DNA of 64,000 bases from ENR-C587 sp942493235 (GCA_942493235.1 OW818676.1:2728001-2792000), one strand, 5' to 3'. Shown: positions 42,816 through 51,832, counted from the stretch's first letter. Translations and numbers: made by a program. Notes: a model not told the origin generated them from the sequence alone.

Positions 42816-43658
42816 TTGAAAACTATTTTAGAAATAATTAAATTAGGAACGCAATTTCTTAAAGATAAAAACATAGAGAGTCCCAGACTCAATATTGAAT
42901 TAATTATATGCAAAGTAATGAAAATCAAGCGCATTGATTTATACACACAGTACGACAGACCATTTGCTGAAGAAGAGATAAGCATAATTCGCGAGATGAT
43001 GATTAGGCGTTCTAATAATGAGCCATTACAATACATTTTGGGTAATACCCAATTTATGGATTTGAAACTCAATGTAAATAACTCTGTACTTATTCCCCGA
43101 CCGGAGACCGAGCTTTTAATTGAAAGAGTCATAATGGACTATCCGGATAAAGATGCAGAATATAAAATTCTTGATATTGGAACCGGTTCCGGCTGTATAG
43201 CACTATCTCTTGCTAAATATTTCAAAAATTCTGACATAATAGCAGCAGATATTTCGCCGGAAGCATTGGTAACAGCACAAAAAAATGCGGAGTTAAATTC
43301 AATTGAAAACGTTAAGTTCTTTGAATTTGACATATTGACCAAAATCCCAAAAACTAAATTTGATATAATTTGCTCTAATCCACCCTACATATCCATAGAG
43401 GATTATAATAAATTAGAACCTGAACTATTAGAATACGAGCCGAGCATTTCTCTTACAGATTCAAGCGACGGACTAACTTTTTACAGACGTTATACCGAGA
43501 TTTTCCCAAAGATACTAAATATCAATTCTTATTTCTATTTAGAGCTTGGTTACGGGCAGTATCTTTCGGTTAAAGAAATATTTTCTGTAACCAAATGTAA
43601 TTTAGATGTGTCTAATGATTTGAACGGTATAGAAAGAATATTAAGAGGAAGCTATTAA
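42816..43658 (+). CDS. prmC: Release factor glutamine N5-methyltransferase
   Basis: A 280-residue protein. The N-terminal helical domain is followed by the linker PLQYILGNTQFMDLKLNVNN SVLIPRPETE, SAM motif ILDIGTGSGCIALSLA, and the catalytic NPPY (ICSNPPYISIEDYNKLEPEL). These are defining PrmC/HemK features; it methylates the GGQ Gln of RF1/RF2. The start is TTG at 42816; no good ATG fits the domain start. The 174-bp gap before it holds short ATTGTAGAAAA-type repeats. Confidence 0.93.
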   Translation: MKTILEIIKLGTQFLKDKNIESPRLNIELIICKVMKIKRIDLYTQYDRPFAEEEISIIREMMIRRSNNEPLQYILGNTQFMDLKLNVNNSVLIPRPETELLIERVIMDYPDKDAEYKILDIGTGSGCIALSLAKYFKNSDIIAADISPEALVTAQKNAELNSIENVKFFEFDILTKIPKTKFDIICSNPPYISIEDYNKLEPELLEYEPSISLTDSSDGLTFYRRYTEIFPKILNINSYFYLELGYGQYLSVKEIFSVTKCNLDVSNDLNGIERILRGSY

Positions 43659-43860
43659 CTAAGAATTTTGAAATAACTTTACTAATAATTAACAATAAAC
43701 TTATAATTGTAATATTAATTTAAATAATTATAAAAAATTGCAAAAAATGTCTGTTATTTTGAGCTAAATGAAAGAATTTATTGAAATTTTAGGAAAAAAA
43801 TTCTTAGTTTTGAATTCTTTTGATTGAAGTATATTTTTATAAGTATAAAAAGGTGAATAA

Positions 43861-44205
43861 ATGTCTCAAGTTAAAGTTGAAGAACAAATAGGTGGCATTG
43901 TGCTCCAGCTAAAAGGTCAGTTTATCGGTGGAGACGAAACTGACGAGCTCAGGAATGTATTAAAAACTATAACTGAGCAAAACAAATCCAAATTGATAAT
44001 CAATATGGAGAAGGTAACTTACTTAAATTCAACAGCTCTTGGAGTATTGATTTCCACTCACGCTACAATGGTTAAAAAGGGAGGGAAAATCATATTATGT
44101 AATTTAGCGAAATCTATAGAAAATATATTTGTAATTACTAAGCTTACTTTAGTTTTTGACATAGCAGACAATTTAGATAGTGCAATAACAATGATTTCAG
44201 AATAA
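43861..44205 (+). CDS. STAS-domain anti-sigma-factor antagonist
   Basis: A 114-residue single STAS domain of the SpoIIAA/RsbV type. KVTYLNSTALGVLISTHATM contains the regulatory Ser in the position phosphorylated by a partner-switch kinase. It would relieve an anti-sigma factor when unphosphorylated. No partner kinase or sigma factor is in the window. GGTGAATAA precedes the ATG. It is 34 bp before exbB, so co-transcription is possible. Confidence 0.88.
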   Translation: MSQVKVEEQIGGIVLQLKGQFIGGDETDELRNVLKTITEQNKSKLIINMEKVTYLNSTALGVLISTHATMVKKGGKIILCNLAKSIENIFVITKLTLVFDIADNLDSAITMISE

Positions 44206-44239
44206 ATAGTATTTTTTTTAAATTAATTTCGGGAGTGTT

Positions 44240-45022
44240 ATGAAAAACATTTTCAATGTAATCGTAATAGTTTTATCATTAGCGGTAGCTTTTGCTATTT
44301 ACGCTTTTATTTTGGGTAATGCGGATAACTTCTTGGATAAAGAAAAATCCAAACCAAAACCGGGTAACGTATATGGTACTATCCATACAGGTGGTCCTAT
44401 CGTAGCAATTTTAATGGGTCTAATTCTCGTTTCCGGTACTTTTTCTTTTGAAAGATATTTTTCAATTACAAAAGCTAAAGGCAAGGGCGATGTTCCTAAT
44501 TTTATTAAAAAAATTAACGAGAATCTGCTAACTGACAACTATGAAGGTGCACTTGCAGAATGTGAGAAACAACGCGGAAGCTTAGCCAACATCATGCGAG
44601 CCGCAATTGAAAGGTTCCGTGATGTTAAAGATGATGGTTCTTTAGACAAAGAAAAGAAAATGTCTGAAGTACAAAGAAGCATTGATGAAGCTACTAACTT
44701 AGAAGTTCCTCTATTAGAGAAGAACTTAGTAATTTTATCAACTGTTGCTTCTATCGCTACTATGTTTGGTTTATTAGGTACTACTCTTGGTATGATTAGA
44801 GCATTTGCTGCTCTTGGTACTTCTACCGGTGGTGTTGACCCTACACAGTTAGCAATTGGTATTTCCGAGGCACTTTATAATACAGCTGCCGGTCTTATCG
44901 GTGCGATTATGTCTATCGTATTTTTTAACTTCTTCAGTACAAAAGCTGATAATTTAGTATATATGATTGATGAAGCTATTTTGAGCGTGACTCAAATATT
45001 TACCGTTCGCGTTACAAAATAA
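44240..45022 (+). CDS. exbB: ExbB/TolQ/MotA proton-channel protein
   Basis: A 260-residue protein with three membrane segments. An N-terminal one is followed by GGPIVAILMGLILVSGTFSF ERYF, a cytoplasmic loop and the conserved pair LVILSTVASIATMFGLLGTT LGMIRAFAALG and LAIGISEALYNTAAGLIGAI MSIVF. These are the MotA/TolQ/ExbB hallmarks. With ExbD it harvests the proton gradient to energise TonB. First gene of an exbB-exbD-exbD-tonB operon. Confidence 0.93.
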   Translation: MKNIFNVIVIVLSLAVAFAIYAFILGNADNFLDKEKSKPKPGNVYGTIHTGGPIVAILMGLILVSGTFSFERYFSITKAKGKGDVPNFIKKINENLLTDNYEGALAECEKQRGSLANIMRAAIERFRDVKDDGSLDKEKKMSEVQRSIDEATNLEVPLLEKNLVILSTVASIATMFGLLGTTLGMIRAFAALGTSTGGVDPTQLAIGISEALYNTAAGLIGAIMSIVFFNFFSTKADNLVYMIDEAILSVTQIFTVRVTK

Positions 45023-45049
45023 TAAGTAATTAACTAAGGGAGAATTCCT

Positions 45050-45577
45050 GTGTCAAAAATTAAGAAAAAAAGGGTGGGGTTTGTAGTCGATATGACTCCG
45101 CTCGTTGATATAACAATCTTGCTCTTGACATTCTTGATGTTTACCGCTCAGTTTAAATCAGAAACTGAGAATGGTGCCAAGTTTACGGTAGAAAGACCAT
45201 CTGCTACATCAGATACTACTTTCTTACCCGAAAAGAATATTGCTATTGTCCAAGTCGGCTTTAAAGATAAAAAAGCCGGTAAGATGGATACAATTATTAC
45301 TTATGGCATCTCCGATAAAACAGTAAGAGACAAAGTCTGGGAAACAATTAATATTGCCCCTGAGCTTAGAAGAGAGCCAGTTGTGATAATACCGGATTCG
45401 GCTACTTTAGTTAGAGCTTTAAAAGAAACTAATATACTCGCCAGTGCTAAGACTATCTTTGCTATTGATGGCGATAAAGAAGTTTTCTTTGATAAAGTAC
45501 AATATATAATGGAAATATTACGTGTAGCTCGCATTAGAACTTTTAACTATGTAACAGACAAACAACGCAATAAGTAA
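45050..45577 (+). CDS. exbD: ExbD/TolR-family biopolymer transport protein (first copy)
   Basis: A 175-residue protein with one N-terminal membrane segment, GFVVDMTPLVDITILLLTFL MFT, containing the essential Asp (VDIT), and a periplasmic domain. Near-identical N-terminal signature to the second ExbD 56 bp downstream. Two ExbD paralogues after one ExbB is common in Bacteroidota. Confidence 0.93.
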   Translation: MSKIKKKRVGFVVDMTPLVDITILLLTFLMFTAQFKSETENGAKFTVERPSATSDTTFLPEKNIAIVQVGFKDKKAGKMDTIITYGISDKTVRDKVWETINIAPELRREPVVIIPDSATLVRALKETNILASAKTIFAIDGDKEVFFDKVQYIMEILRVARIRTFNYVTDKQRNK

Positions 45578-45633
45578 TTATATAATTAAATTAAATGATT
45601 TTACTATTTAAGTAAATAATTAGGAGAAAATAA

Positions 45634-46227
45634 ATGTCTGGTGGTGGCGGTGGAATGGCTGTTCCACAACAACAAAAAAGAGGCAAGCAGAACAATCGTA
45701 AGAAAAAGAAACGTCTCGGCTTTGCAGTAGATATGACTCCACTTGTGGATATCACATTCTTATTGCTTACGTTTTTTATGTTCACTACGACCATGCTAAA
45801 GCCGCAGATAATGGAAATGAAAATCCCTCCGGAAAGCGAAGGAGAGGTTAAGATTAAAGCTTCCGAATTATTCTTCCTTTTAGTTAGAGAAGACGGAAAA
45901 ATCTTTTATCAATTTGGTTATCCTGACGGTCACATGGAAGAACCGACTAAAGTTGACATAAATAAAGTTGGTGAGCTTGCTACAAAGCAAAACTTAAAAA
46001 CAACTGTCGTTAAAAACAGATTAATCACTGTATTAAAAGTTCAGCCTAAAGCTAAATATGATATAGTAATAAAAATACTAAACGAACTGAATTTAGCAGA
46101 GGCAGCAATCTCTAGCGAAATTGCTAAATCTACTGACCCGGAAACAGGAAAGCCATACAAAAGAAGCCGTAAGTTTACTTTCGGTACTGTAACTGAAGAA
46201 GACATTGCTAAAATTAAAGGGTTATAG
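45634..46227 (+). CDS. exbD: ExbD/TolR-family biopolymer transport protein (second copy)
   Basis: A 197-residue paralogue. A Gly/Gln/Lys-rich cytoplasmic head (SGGGGGMAVPQQQKRGKQNN RKKKK) precedes the membrane helix GFAVDMTPLVDITFLLLTFF MFT with the proton-handling Asp. The periplasmic part differs from copy 1 and ends RKFTFGTVTEEDIAKIKGL. It may form the heteromeric ExbD dimer with copy 1. It lies two bases from tonB. Confidence 0.93.
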   Translation: MSGGGGGMAVPQQQKRGKQNNRKKKKRLGFAVDMTPLVDITFLLLTFFMFTTTMLKPQIMEMKIPPESEGEVKIKASELFFLLVREDGKIFYQFGYPDGHMEEPTKVDINKVGELATKQNLKTTVVKNRLITVLKVQPKAKYDIVIKILNELNLAEAAISSEIAKSTDPETGKPYKRSRKFTFGTVTEEDIAKIKGL

Positions 46228-46229
46228 TT

Positions 46230-47015
46230 ATGAAAGATAATACAATGATGTTAGAGATGCCTGCTCCAACTACTTATGGTGCGGTTGAGCTAAAGGATAT
46301 TATTAGAAAATATACTTATAGAGGATTTTTATATACTTGCCTTTTTATCTTGTTACTTTTACTCGGTTACTTTGCTTTTACAAAAGCTACCGAACCAAAA
46401 GTTGAGAAAAAATTCGCTCCTCCATTAAGTAAAATACAACTAATGGCTCCTCCTCCGGATGCTACTGAAGAAACTCAAGAAACAGTTGAACCTGTTACTC
46501 AAGATGTTGATATTGCAACATTAGCTAAAGCGGGTAATCCTGTTCCTGTTCCTGATGCTGAAGTAGCTGAACTAAAAGATTTCGCTTCTTTTGACCAATT
46601 GTCAGAATCTTTATCAAGCGAAACCGGTCAAATCGTTGATTTGAATGCTCTGCCTTCTAATGTTGACTTCGACAAACCAAAACAGGTTGAAGTTAAACAG
46701 GAGGAAGCAATTCCTGCAATGGATGATTTCGTTTCTTACGAACAAGAACCTGATGTTGATATGGCAGAATTACAGAAAAATGTAGTTTATCCCGATGTAG
46801 CTATTAAAGCCGGTATCGAAGGTAAAGTAATGATTTCTGTATTGATTGACCGAAGTGGTAGAGTTCAGAAAACTGTTATCCGTAGCTCTTCTTCAAGTTT
46901 ACTTGATAAAGCAGCTATTGAGGCAGTCAAAAAAACTACTTTCAAACCCGGTTTCCAGAACAAACAGCCTGTTAATTCTTGGTTGTTGATTCCGGTAATC
47001 TTCAAATTGAGATAG
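46230..47015 (+). CDS. tonB: TonB energy-transducing protein
   Basis: A 261-residue TonB. A cytoplasmic N-terminus leads to one membrane helix (YTCLFILLLLLGYFAFT), then a Pro/Glu-rich periplasmic linker (FAPPLSKIQLMAPPPDATEE), and a C-terminal domain of about 85 residues (VDMAELQKNVVYPDVAIKAG IEGKVMISVLIDRSGR to SWLLIPVIFKLR). It contacts TonB boxes of receptors such as that at 18703. A terminator follows. Confidence 0.93.
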   Translation: MKDNTMMLEMPAPTTYGAVELKDIIRKYTYRGFLYTCLFILLLLLGYFAFTKATEPKVEKKFAPPLSKIQLMAPPPDATEETQETVEPVTQDVDIATLAKAGNPVPVPDAEVAELKDFASFDQLSESLSSETGQIVDLNALPSNVDFDKPKQVEVKQEEAIPAMDDFVSYEQEPDVDMAELQKNVVYPDVAIKAGIEGKVMISVLIDRSGRVQKTVIRSSSSSLLDKAAIEAVKKTTFKPGFQNKQPVNSWLLIPVIFKLR

Positions 47016-47024
47016 TTGAATAAC

Positions 47025-47056
47025 AAAATAGGCTTGGTAAAACAAGCCTATTTTAA
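47025..47056 (+). terminator. Terminator of the exbBDD-tonB operon
   Basis: Stem AAAATAGGCTTG / CAAGCCTATTTT, 12 bp, loop GTAAAA, followed by AATTCTT. Ten bases after the tonB stop. Confidence 0.88.
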
Positions 47057-47150
47057 TTCTTATGATTTTTCAATTATAAATTCAGTCTTTTGTGTAAAAT
47101 ATTAAATTTATAATTGATAAGATATTACTAAATTAAATGCGAGCTTTATA

Positions 47151-47363
47151 ATGGTAATGCACATAGTAAATTACTTAATACGAGGACTAATAATAGTAAT
47201 CGGTATAATTTTCGCTTCCGGAATTTTTACTCCCAAAAGCGAAGATTCATCGCTGATGAGAGTAATGGGTGTAGTGCTTATATTATGGGGCATTTACCGA
47301 ATTTTAACTTATAGAATGAAATATAGACAAATGCTTAGAGAACAAAAACGCGATGAAGACTAA
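47151..47363 (+). CDS. Small two-helix membrane protein
   Basis: A 70-residue protein with two hydrophobic segments (LIRGLIIVIGIIFASGIF and MRVMGVVLILWGIYRILTY) and a charged C-terminal tail (KYRQMLREQKRDED). An ATG two codons downstream could be the true start. It overlaps the next gene by 11 bases. Small proteins like this often sit in TonB/PstS clusters of this phylum, but I cannot name a function. Confidence 0.75.
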   Translation: MVMHIVNYLIRGLIIVIGIIFASGIFTPKSEDSSLMRVMGVVLILWGIYRILTYRMKYRQMLREQKRDED

Positions 47364-47724
47364 ATCTATATATATAATAATTCTTTTTTTAGCTTTCTCT
47401 GCTATTAGGCTTTATTGTGATGATCAGGAATTGATAATTGAAAGCGACGTTGAAGCACAAGTTGATATGATCGAATTGCAGAAAGCAATTGTTTATCCTG
47501 ATTCTGCGACCATTAATAAAATCGAAGGTAAAGTAGTAATTAACGTGTTGGTTGATGAAGAAGGCAATGCGAAAAAAGTTGAAATAAAAAGTTCAACTAA
47601 TGAAATTTTTAATGAATCCGCAATTAATGCGGCAAAAAGTATTAAATATAAATCGGCACTAAATATAATTGGTACTCCGGTAACTTCTTGGTTACAAATA
47701 CCGATTATATATAAACTAAAGTAG
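47353..47724 (+). CDS. Free-standing TonB C-terminal domain protein
   Basis: A 123-residue protein: N-terminal signal or anchor (IYIIILFLAFSAIRLYC), then directly a TonB C-terminal domain (VDMIELQKAIVYPDSATINK IEGKVVINVLVDEEGN to SWLQIPIIYKLK). The domain closely resembles that of the tonB at 46230 but lacks the Pro-rich linker. With the likely signal peptide cleaved after LYC, it would be a soluble or lipid-attached periplasmic domain; if the segment stays as anchor it is a very short TonB. It probably arose by duplication of the tonB C-terminus. Confidence 0.85.
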   Translation: MKTKSIYIIILFLAFSAIRLYCDDQELIIESDVEAQVDMIELQKAIVYPDSATINKIEGKVVINVLVDEEGNAKKVEIKSSTNEIFNESAINAAKSIKYKSALNIIGTPVTSWLQIPIIYKLK

Positions 47725-47781
47725 TGAAAGCTTTTATTATTATATAAATAATGATATGAAAACCAATATACGGAGGGCGAA

Positions 47782-48705
47782 ATGAGAACAAAGCTAAATA
47801 TTATCCTGACGGGTATAATACTCGCTGCTCTATCTATGTTAAACTCTTGTGGTGGCAGCGACCAAAATCAGACACAAGAGCCAATAAAAAAGCTTAAAGT
47901 GTACTGTGATGATGCTATTTATAACTTAATGAAATCTCCGGTTTTAGAATTTGATACTCTTAGCTTAAAAATACAATTGGACTTAATCCACACATCTGCT
48001 TTCGACTGTATGGCAAAACTGCTTGGTACAGAAGCCGATGCTATAATAATTTCAAGAGGCTACTCCGGAAGAGAAGACTCAGCAATGAAAAAATATGGTC
48101 TTAAAGCACACACTAATTCAAATATAGCTTATGATGCCTTAGTTTTTTATACAGATATTGATAATCCTATAGATACAATTACTAAAGACCAGCTTAATAA
48201 GATTTTCACGGAAAAGGATTTTAACTTTTCTAATATAAATCCAAAAATATCTCCCGATTATGAATTGGTATGCAATAGTCATTTATCATCGGAATATTTT
48301 AATTTGAAGGATTTAGTAGCAAATAATAAGAAAATCGAAAAGAATATTAAATTCTTTTCTACTTATGATTCAGTAGTTAATTACGTAATAAATAACAAGC
48401 ATGCGATAGGTATCGGATATTTATCGCAAGTATATAATAACCCGAATTTGAAATGTATCGCCGTTAGTTTTATTAATGCGGCAGGTACTTATATTATGCC
48501 TTACAAGGTTCATCAAGCCAATATAGTAAGAGAGCTGTATCCCTTCAAAGTTACGCATAGAATTCTATTGCTTAAAGACAACGAAGAGGAATCTCTTGCC
48601 CTATTGAGATTTTTGTCCAGAGTGGGTAAAGTACAGAAACATTTTAATAATTCCGGTATAGTACCGGCTTTTGGTGATATTAGATTACAACAAGTAGAGG
48701 AATAA
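47782..48705 (+). CDS. PstS-like substrate-binding lipoprotein
   Basis: A 307-residue lipoprotein (signal ending MLNSCGGSD). Domain of periplasmic phosphate-binding (PBP_like) type: KKLKVYCDDAIYNLMKSPVL, then LLGTEADAIIISRGYSGRED, AYDALVFYTDIDNPIDTITK DQLNKIF, NNKHAIGIGYLSQVYNN and the C-terminal PFKVTHRILLLKDNEEESLA LLRFL. No phosphate ABC-transporter genes follow; in this phylum such proteins often sit beside exbBD-tonB, where their ligand is unknown. GGAGGG precedes the ATG. Confidence 0.85.
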   Translation: MRTKLNIILTGIILAALSMLNSCGGSDQNQTQEPIKKLKVYCDDAIYNLMKSPVLEFDTLSLKIQLDLIHTSAFDCMAKLLGTEADAIIISRGYSGREDSAMKKYGLKAHTNSNIAYDALVFYTDIDNPIDTITKDQLNKIFTEKDFNFSNINPKISPDYELVCNSHLSSEYFNLKDLVANNKKIEKNIKFFSTYDSVVNYVINNKHAIGIGYLSQVYNNPNLKCIAVSFINAAGTYIMPYKVHQANIVRELYPFKVTHRILLLKDNEEESLALLRFLSRVGKVQKHFNNSGIVPAFGDIRLQQVEE

Positions 48706-48709
48706 TCAG

Positions 48710-50419
48710 ATGAAAAAAATTCTTAATTTAATAGCCATAGTGCTATTTGCTTCTGCAACAGCTTATGCAGAATCTGCAGTCGATAATCTTGAAAAATTTA
48801 TTGGGACAAAAGATTATCCCGAAGCGGCAAAATATATATCAACCGCAATTGCTGAAAACCCTAAAGATGAAGATGTTTACGTTCTATGTGGCGATGTCTA
48901 TTCTGAACTTCTAAATGTTGACTCAGCTCTAATAATGTACAAAAAAGCTTATGACTTAGAAAGAGACGATAAAAAGATTATCATCAAGCTTTCTGGAGCG
49001 TATTCCGAAGCTAAAATGCACAAAGAATCAATTGATTTGATGAGAAAAGCAGAAAAAGACAATAAAAATGATTTAGATATTCAATTAGCTTTAGCTCAAA
49101 GTTTAATCAAAGCTGACTCTACTAAAGATGCTGATTTGATTATTAGAAGAGTTATTAAAGCAAATGATAAAAATCCTATTGCATATTTGGCTCAAGCCGA
49201 TTTGTATTTTAAACAGCAAATATATTTTTCTGCCAGAGAAGCATACGAAAAAGTAATTAGCCTTGATCCGAAGCAAGTAACCGCACGTATTAATTTGGCT
49301 ACTGCTTATTATCAAATGGCTCGCCAAGAAGAAGATAAAGATTTAAAAAACAGCTATTATACACTTTCTTTGAGTCAATGGGAATATGTAGCTCAAGAAG
49401 ACCCCAAAAATGCAAAAGCATTCTGGGAAGCCGGTAAAATCTATTATTATTCTGAAGTATGGGACAATGCTGCAATTTATCTAAACAAATATATTCAATT
49501 GAGACCGGCACATTCTTTAGCACGCTATTATTTAGTTGAATCTCTATTCCATATAAATAAATGCGATGAATTACAGCAAAATGCTTTAATAGTTGTTAAA
49601 GAGATTGATTCTGTCAAATCTAAAGTTAGTAAATGGCAAGCAGAATGCTTTTATAAAACTCAAAAATACAAAGAAGCAATTGCCCAATATAGAGAATATG
49701 GCAATATTGCCCCATTAGATGCCGAACAATTAGAACGCATTGCTTTATCTTATTTATTTGATGGTGATACTTTAGCTTCTATTAACGCTTATAAAGAGGT
49801 TATTAAAGTTGACTCTAAACGTGGTCAGACTCTGACTTCATTCGGTAGTTTAGCATTAAATAGAAAAGACTATGAAAATGCGGCTTACTTTTTCCAAGTT
49901 CGTGAAGATAATATTATTGATTCAAACAGTAATAAAATGAGATATTTTCTTGGACTATCATATTTATTTGCAGAAAAACCGATTGAAGCTGCAAAGATTT
50001 TTGAAAAAGTAATGACTAATGACCCAAATAACTATTCAGCATTGGTTTATCTCGGTGATTCATACAGTAAAATGAATGCTAAAGATTCGGCAAAAAACAC
50101 TTATCTTAAAGCAATTGAATTGATGACACCTAATGTAGTAGCTAACGAAAGTACACTAAACAACGCTTATCAAAAGATATGCTCTACCCTATTAAGCGAT
50201 AAAAATTTCAAAGAATTAAATACAATTTCAAAAGCTTGGACAGATGCTCTTCCAAATTCTCAATACGCTTTCTTCTTCTATGGCGTATCTTATCATGGAC
50301 AAGGGGACGGCGATAACGCATGCAAGTATTATAAAAAAGCTTTTGCGATTGACCCTAAATCCGATTTTGCGATTAAAAATATCAAAAAGCAAATGGACGG
50401 AGTTTGTAATCCTAAATAG
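48710..50419 (+). CDS. Secreted TPR-repeat protein
   Basis: A 569-residue protein with a signal peptide (LIAIVLFASATAYAES) and about a dozen tetratricopeptide repeats over its whole length (for example YVLCGDVYSELLNVDSALIM, INLATAYYQMARQEEDKDLK, YFLGLSYLFAEKPIEAAKIF). Periplasmic scaffold. It is the last gene of the TonB/PstS cluster, four bases after the PstS-like gene, and is followed by a terminator. Probably a scaffold for the TonB system; inferred from position. Confidence 0.88.
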   Translation: MKKILNLIAIVLFASATAYAESAVDNLEKFIGTKDYPEAAKYISTAIAENPKDEDVYVLCGDVYSELLNVDSALIMYKKAYDLERDDKKIIIKLSGAYSEAKMHKESIDLMRKAEKDNKNDLDIQLALAQSLIKADSTKDADLIIRRVIKANDKNPIAYLAQADLYFKQQIYFSAREAYEKVISLDPKQVTARINLATAYYQMARQEEDKDLKNSYYTLSLSQWEYVAQEDPKNAKAFWEAGKIYYYSEVWDNAAIYLNKYIQLRPAHSLARYYLVESLFHINKCDELQQNALIVVKEIDSVKSKVSKWQAECFYKTQKYKEAIAQYREYGNIAPLDAEQLERIALSYLFDGDTLASINAYKEVIKVDSKRGQTLTSFGSLALNRKDYENAAYFFQVREDNIIDSNSNKMRYFLGLSYLFAEKPIEAAKIFEKVMTNDPNNYSALVYLGDSYSKMNAKDSAKNTYLKAIELMTPNVVANESTLNNAYQKICSTLLSDKNFKELNTISKAWTDALPNSQYAFFFYGVSYHGQGDGDNACKYYKKAFAIDPKSDFAIKNIKKQMDGVCNPK

Positions 50420-50445
50420 TTAAGTGATAAATTTGAAATTTCTTA

Positions 50446-50477
50446 AAGATGCCTGCTAATAAGTAGGCATCTTTTTT
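50446..50477 (+). terminator. Terminator after the TPR gene
   Basis: Stem AAAGATGCCTGCT / AGTAGGCATCTTT with loop around AATA, followed by TTT. Twenty-seven bases beyond the TPR stop. Confidence 0.88.
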
Positions 50478-50524
50478 ATTGGTATATCCGAATAGTAAAA
50501 TTTATGTAAGCTAAACTCATGAAA

Positions 50525-50550
50525 AAAAGGCGAGAATAGTCTCGCCTTTT
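50525..50550 (-). terminator. Terminator after the ferredoxin gene (bidirectional)
   Basis: Stem AAAAGGCGAGA / TCTCGCCTTTT, 11 bp, loop of 4. Flanked by A on the left, so it can act on the minus strand to end the ferredoxin transcript. Confidence 0.8.
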
Positions 50551-50640
50551 ATAAAATTTATGTGAAAATTGAAATCCATTCAAATCACATTTTCAGTTAA
50601 ATCCCAATATTAATCTTATCACAATTTCAATATGATTGAA

Positions 50641-50829
50641 TTATTTTGAGATACATTCAACGGGACATACTGAAGCGCATTGAGGTTCATCATAATAACC
50701 TTTGCATTCTACACATTTTGCAGGGTCAATTTCCTGCTTATCATCACCGGCATAAATAGCTTGTACCGGGCATTCAGGTTCGCAAGCACCGCAATTGATG
50801 CAATCTTCTGAAATTTTAAGTGCCATTTT
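50641..50829 (-). CDS. 2[4Fe-4S] ferredoxin, Allochromatium type
   Basis: A 62-residue ferredoxin from ATG at 50829 (MALKISEDCINCGACEPECP); AGGAGAG directly upstream makes this the start rather than the ATG eight codons earlier. First cluster motif CINCGACEPECP; second motif CVECKGYYDEPQCASVCP, the C-x2-C-x8-C-x3-C loop of the Alvin-type. It is a low-potential carrier that could accept electrons from the 2-oxoacid oxidoreductase encoded at 1217-3872 (inference). Confidence 0.93.
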   Translation of the reverse strand, partial: KMALKISEDCINCGACEPECPVQAIYAGDDKQEIDPAKCVECKGYYDEPQCASVCPVECISK

Positions 50830-50882
50830 GTCTCTCCTAATATTATTATTCAAAAATCATTGTCAAATTGACAATTTCAAAA

Positions 50883-51740
50883 CTAAATATTTTTTTTTGA
50901 ATATAAAAGTATTATTTTCTCTTTTTCAAACAGTTCGTACCAATTACGCTCTTCCGGCAGATATTTATTATCCATGTGAGTAGCAAGGGACGGGTTTGGA
51001 GAATACAACTTATATTTTTTGCCGAATAATAATTTCATAGGAGTATATAGCCAAGCTTTTGCAAAGATTTTAAATAAGTCGAAATTTTGAAATAAATATT
51101 TAGGATATAAAATCGGATTGAAAATACGTTTTTTAGTCATTGCTAACCAAAGGCTTGCATCATAATTTTTCTTTGTATAAGTATCAAAAACTGAAAAATT
51201 CAACTTGAGATTTGCTCTATTTGTTAAAAATGTCATGCAAGTTGTACTTTCGGTTCTCCAAATTATATCTTTATAATTAATTTCAGACTTTTTATATTTA
51301 TGAAGGTCTAACTTAAAATAATCCAAATGGTTATATGGCGTAAGAAAGTCAACTTGGTTAGAAGATTCAAAAAAGTCCAACATATCGGTAAAAGCATTAT
51401 CCAAATAGAAATAATCGTCTTCGGCAAAAAATATATTTTCAGAAAATTTTTGATTAGACAATATTTCCATCTGCTTACCGAATGTTCCTGGATTGCCTAT
51501 GCCCAGAGTCGAGATTAGCTCTACCCTATCCCCGAAATGATTCCTAAACAGCTTATAATACTCTTCGGGGCAATTATCTAAAATTACCCAGAGTTTATAA
51601 TCAATATCTTTCAATGCCCGAGCAAATGAACTTAGGCAAAGCTCTGATAATTTAAATTTATCATCGGCATATACGGGCGGTACCTTAGATACTTTTGGAT
51701 ATATTCTATATGCTATCGCTAATTTATATTTACTATCCAT
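50883..51740 (-). CDS. Glycosyltransferase-like protein (GT-A fold)
   Basis: A 285-residue cytoplasmic protein. LAIAYRIYPKVSKVPP at the start, SSFARALKDIDYKLWVILDN CPEEYYKLF (family-2-like beta-alpha unit), and ENIFFAEDDYFYLDNAFTDM, where EDD matches the metal-binding DxD region of GT-A enzymes. The C-terminal part (NPILYPKYLFQNFDLFKIFA) is not diagnostic. No polysaccharide cluster surrounds it. Acceptor and donor unknown. Confidence 0.65.
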   Translation of the reverse strand: MDSKYKLAIAYRIYPKVSKVPPVYADDKFKLSELCLSSFARALKDIDYKLWVILDNCPEEYYKLFRNHFGDRVELISTLGIGNPGTFGKQMEILSNQKFSENIFFAEDDYFYLDNAFTDMLDFFESSNQVDFLTPYNHLDYFKLDLHKYKKSEINYKDIIWRTESTTCMTFLTNRANLKLNFSVFDTYTKKNYDASLWLAMTKKRIFNPILYPKYLFQNFDLFKIFAKAWLYTPMKLLFGKKYKLYSPNPSLATHMDNKYLPEERNWYELFEKEKIILLYSKKNI

Positions 51741-51764
51741 ATTATTATTTCATTATATTTGTAT

Positions 51765-51780
51765 TCGACATATTTGTCGA
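51765..51780. promoter_or_regulatory. Inverted repeat upstream of the glycosyltransferase gene
   Basis: Perfect inverted repeat TCGACA-TATT-TGTCGA, 25-40 bases before the glycosyltransferase start. Its symmetry and position fit a dimeric regulator's operator. No regulator is assigned. Confidence 0.45.
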
Positions 51781-51817
51781 TTTTGTAATTGTCAAAATCC
51801 AGTATTATTATCATAAA

Positions 51818-51832
51818 CCGCGATAATCGCGG
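51818..51832. repeat. Short GC-rich palindrome (REP-like)
   Basis: CCGCGA-TAA-TCGCGG, an isolated GC-rich palindrome in an AT-rich gap, akin to that at 11554-11569. Confidence 0.5.

Noticed and set aside
42671..43132. Minus-strand hydrophobic frame of about 150 codons
   Set aside because: It is antisense to the conserved prmC coding region; the composition follows the complementary strand.
47782..48705. Phosphate ABC transporter PstS
   Set aside because: The fold fits, but pstC, pstA and pstB are absent and the gene lies in a TonB cluster, so I do not assign phosphate uptake.
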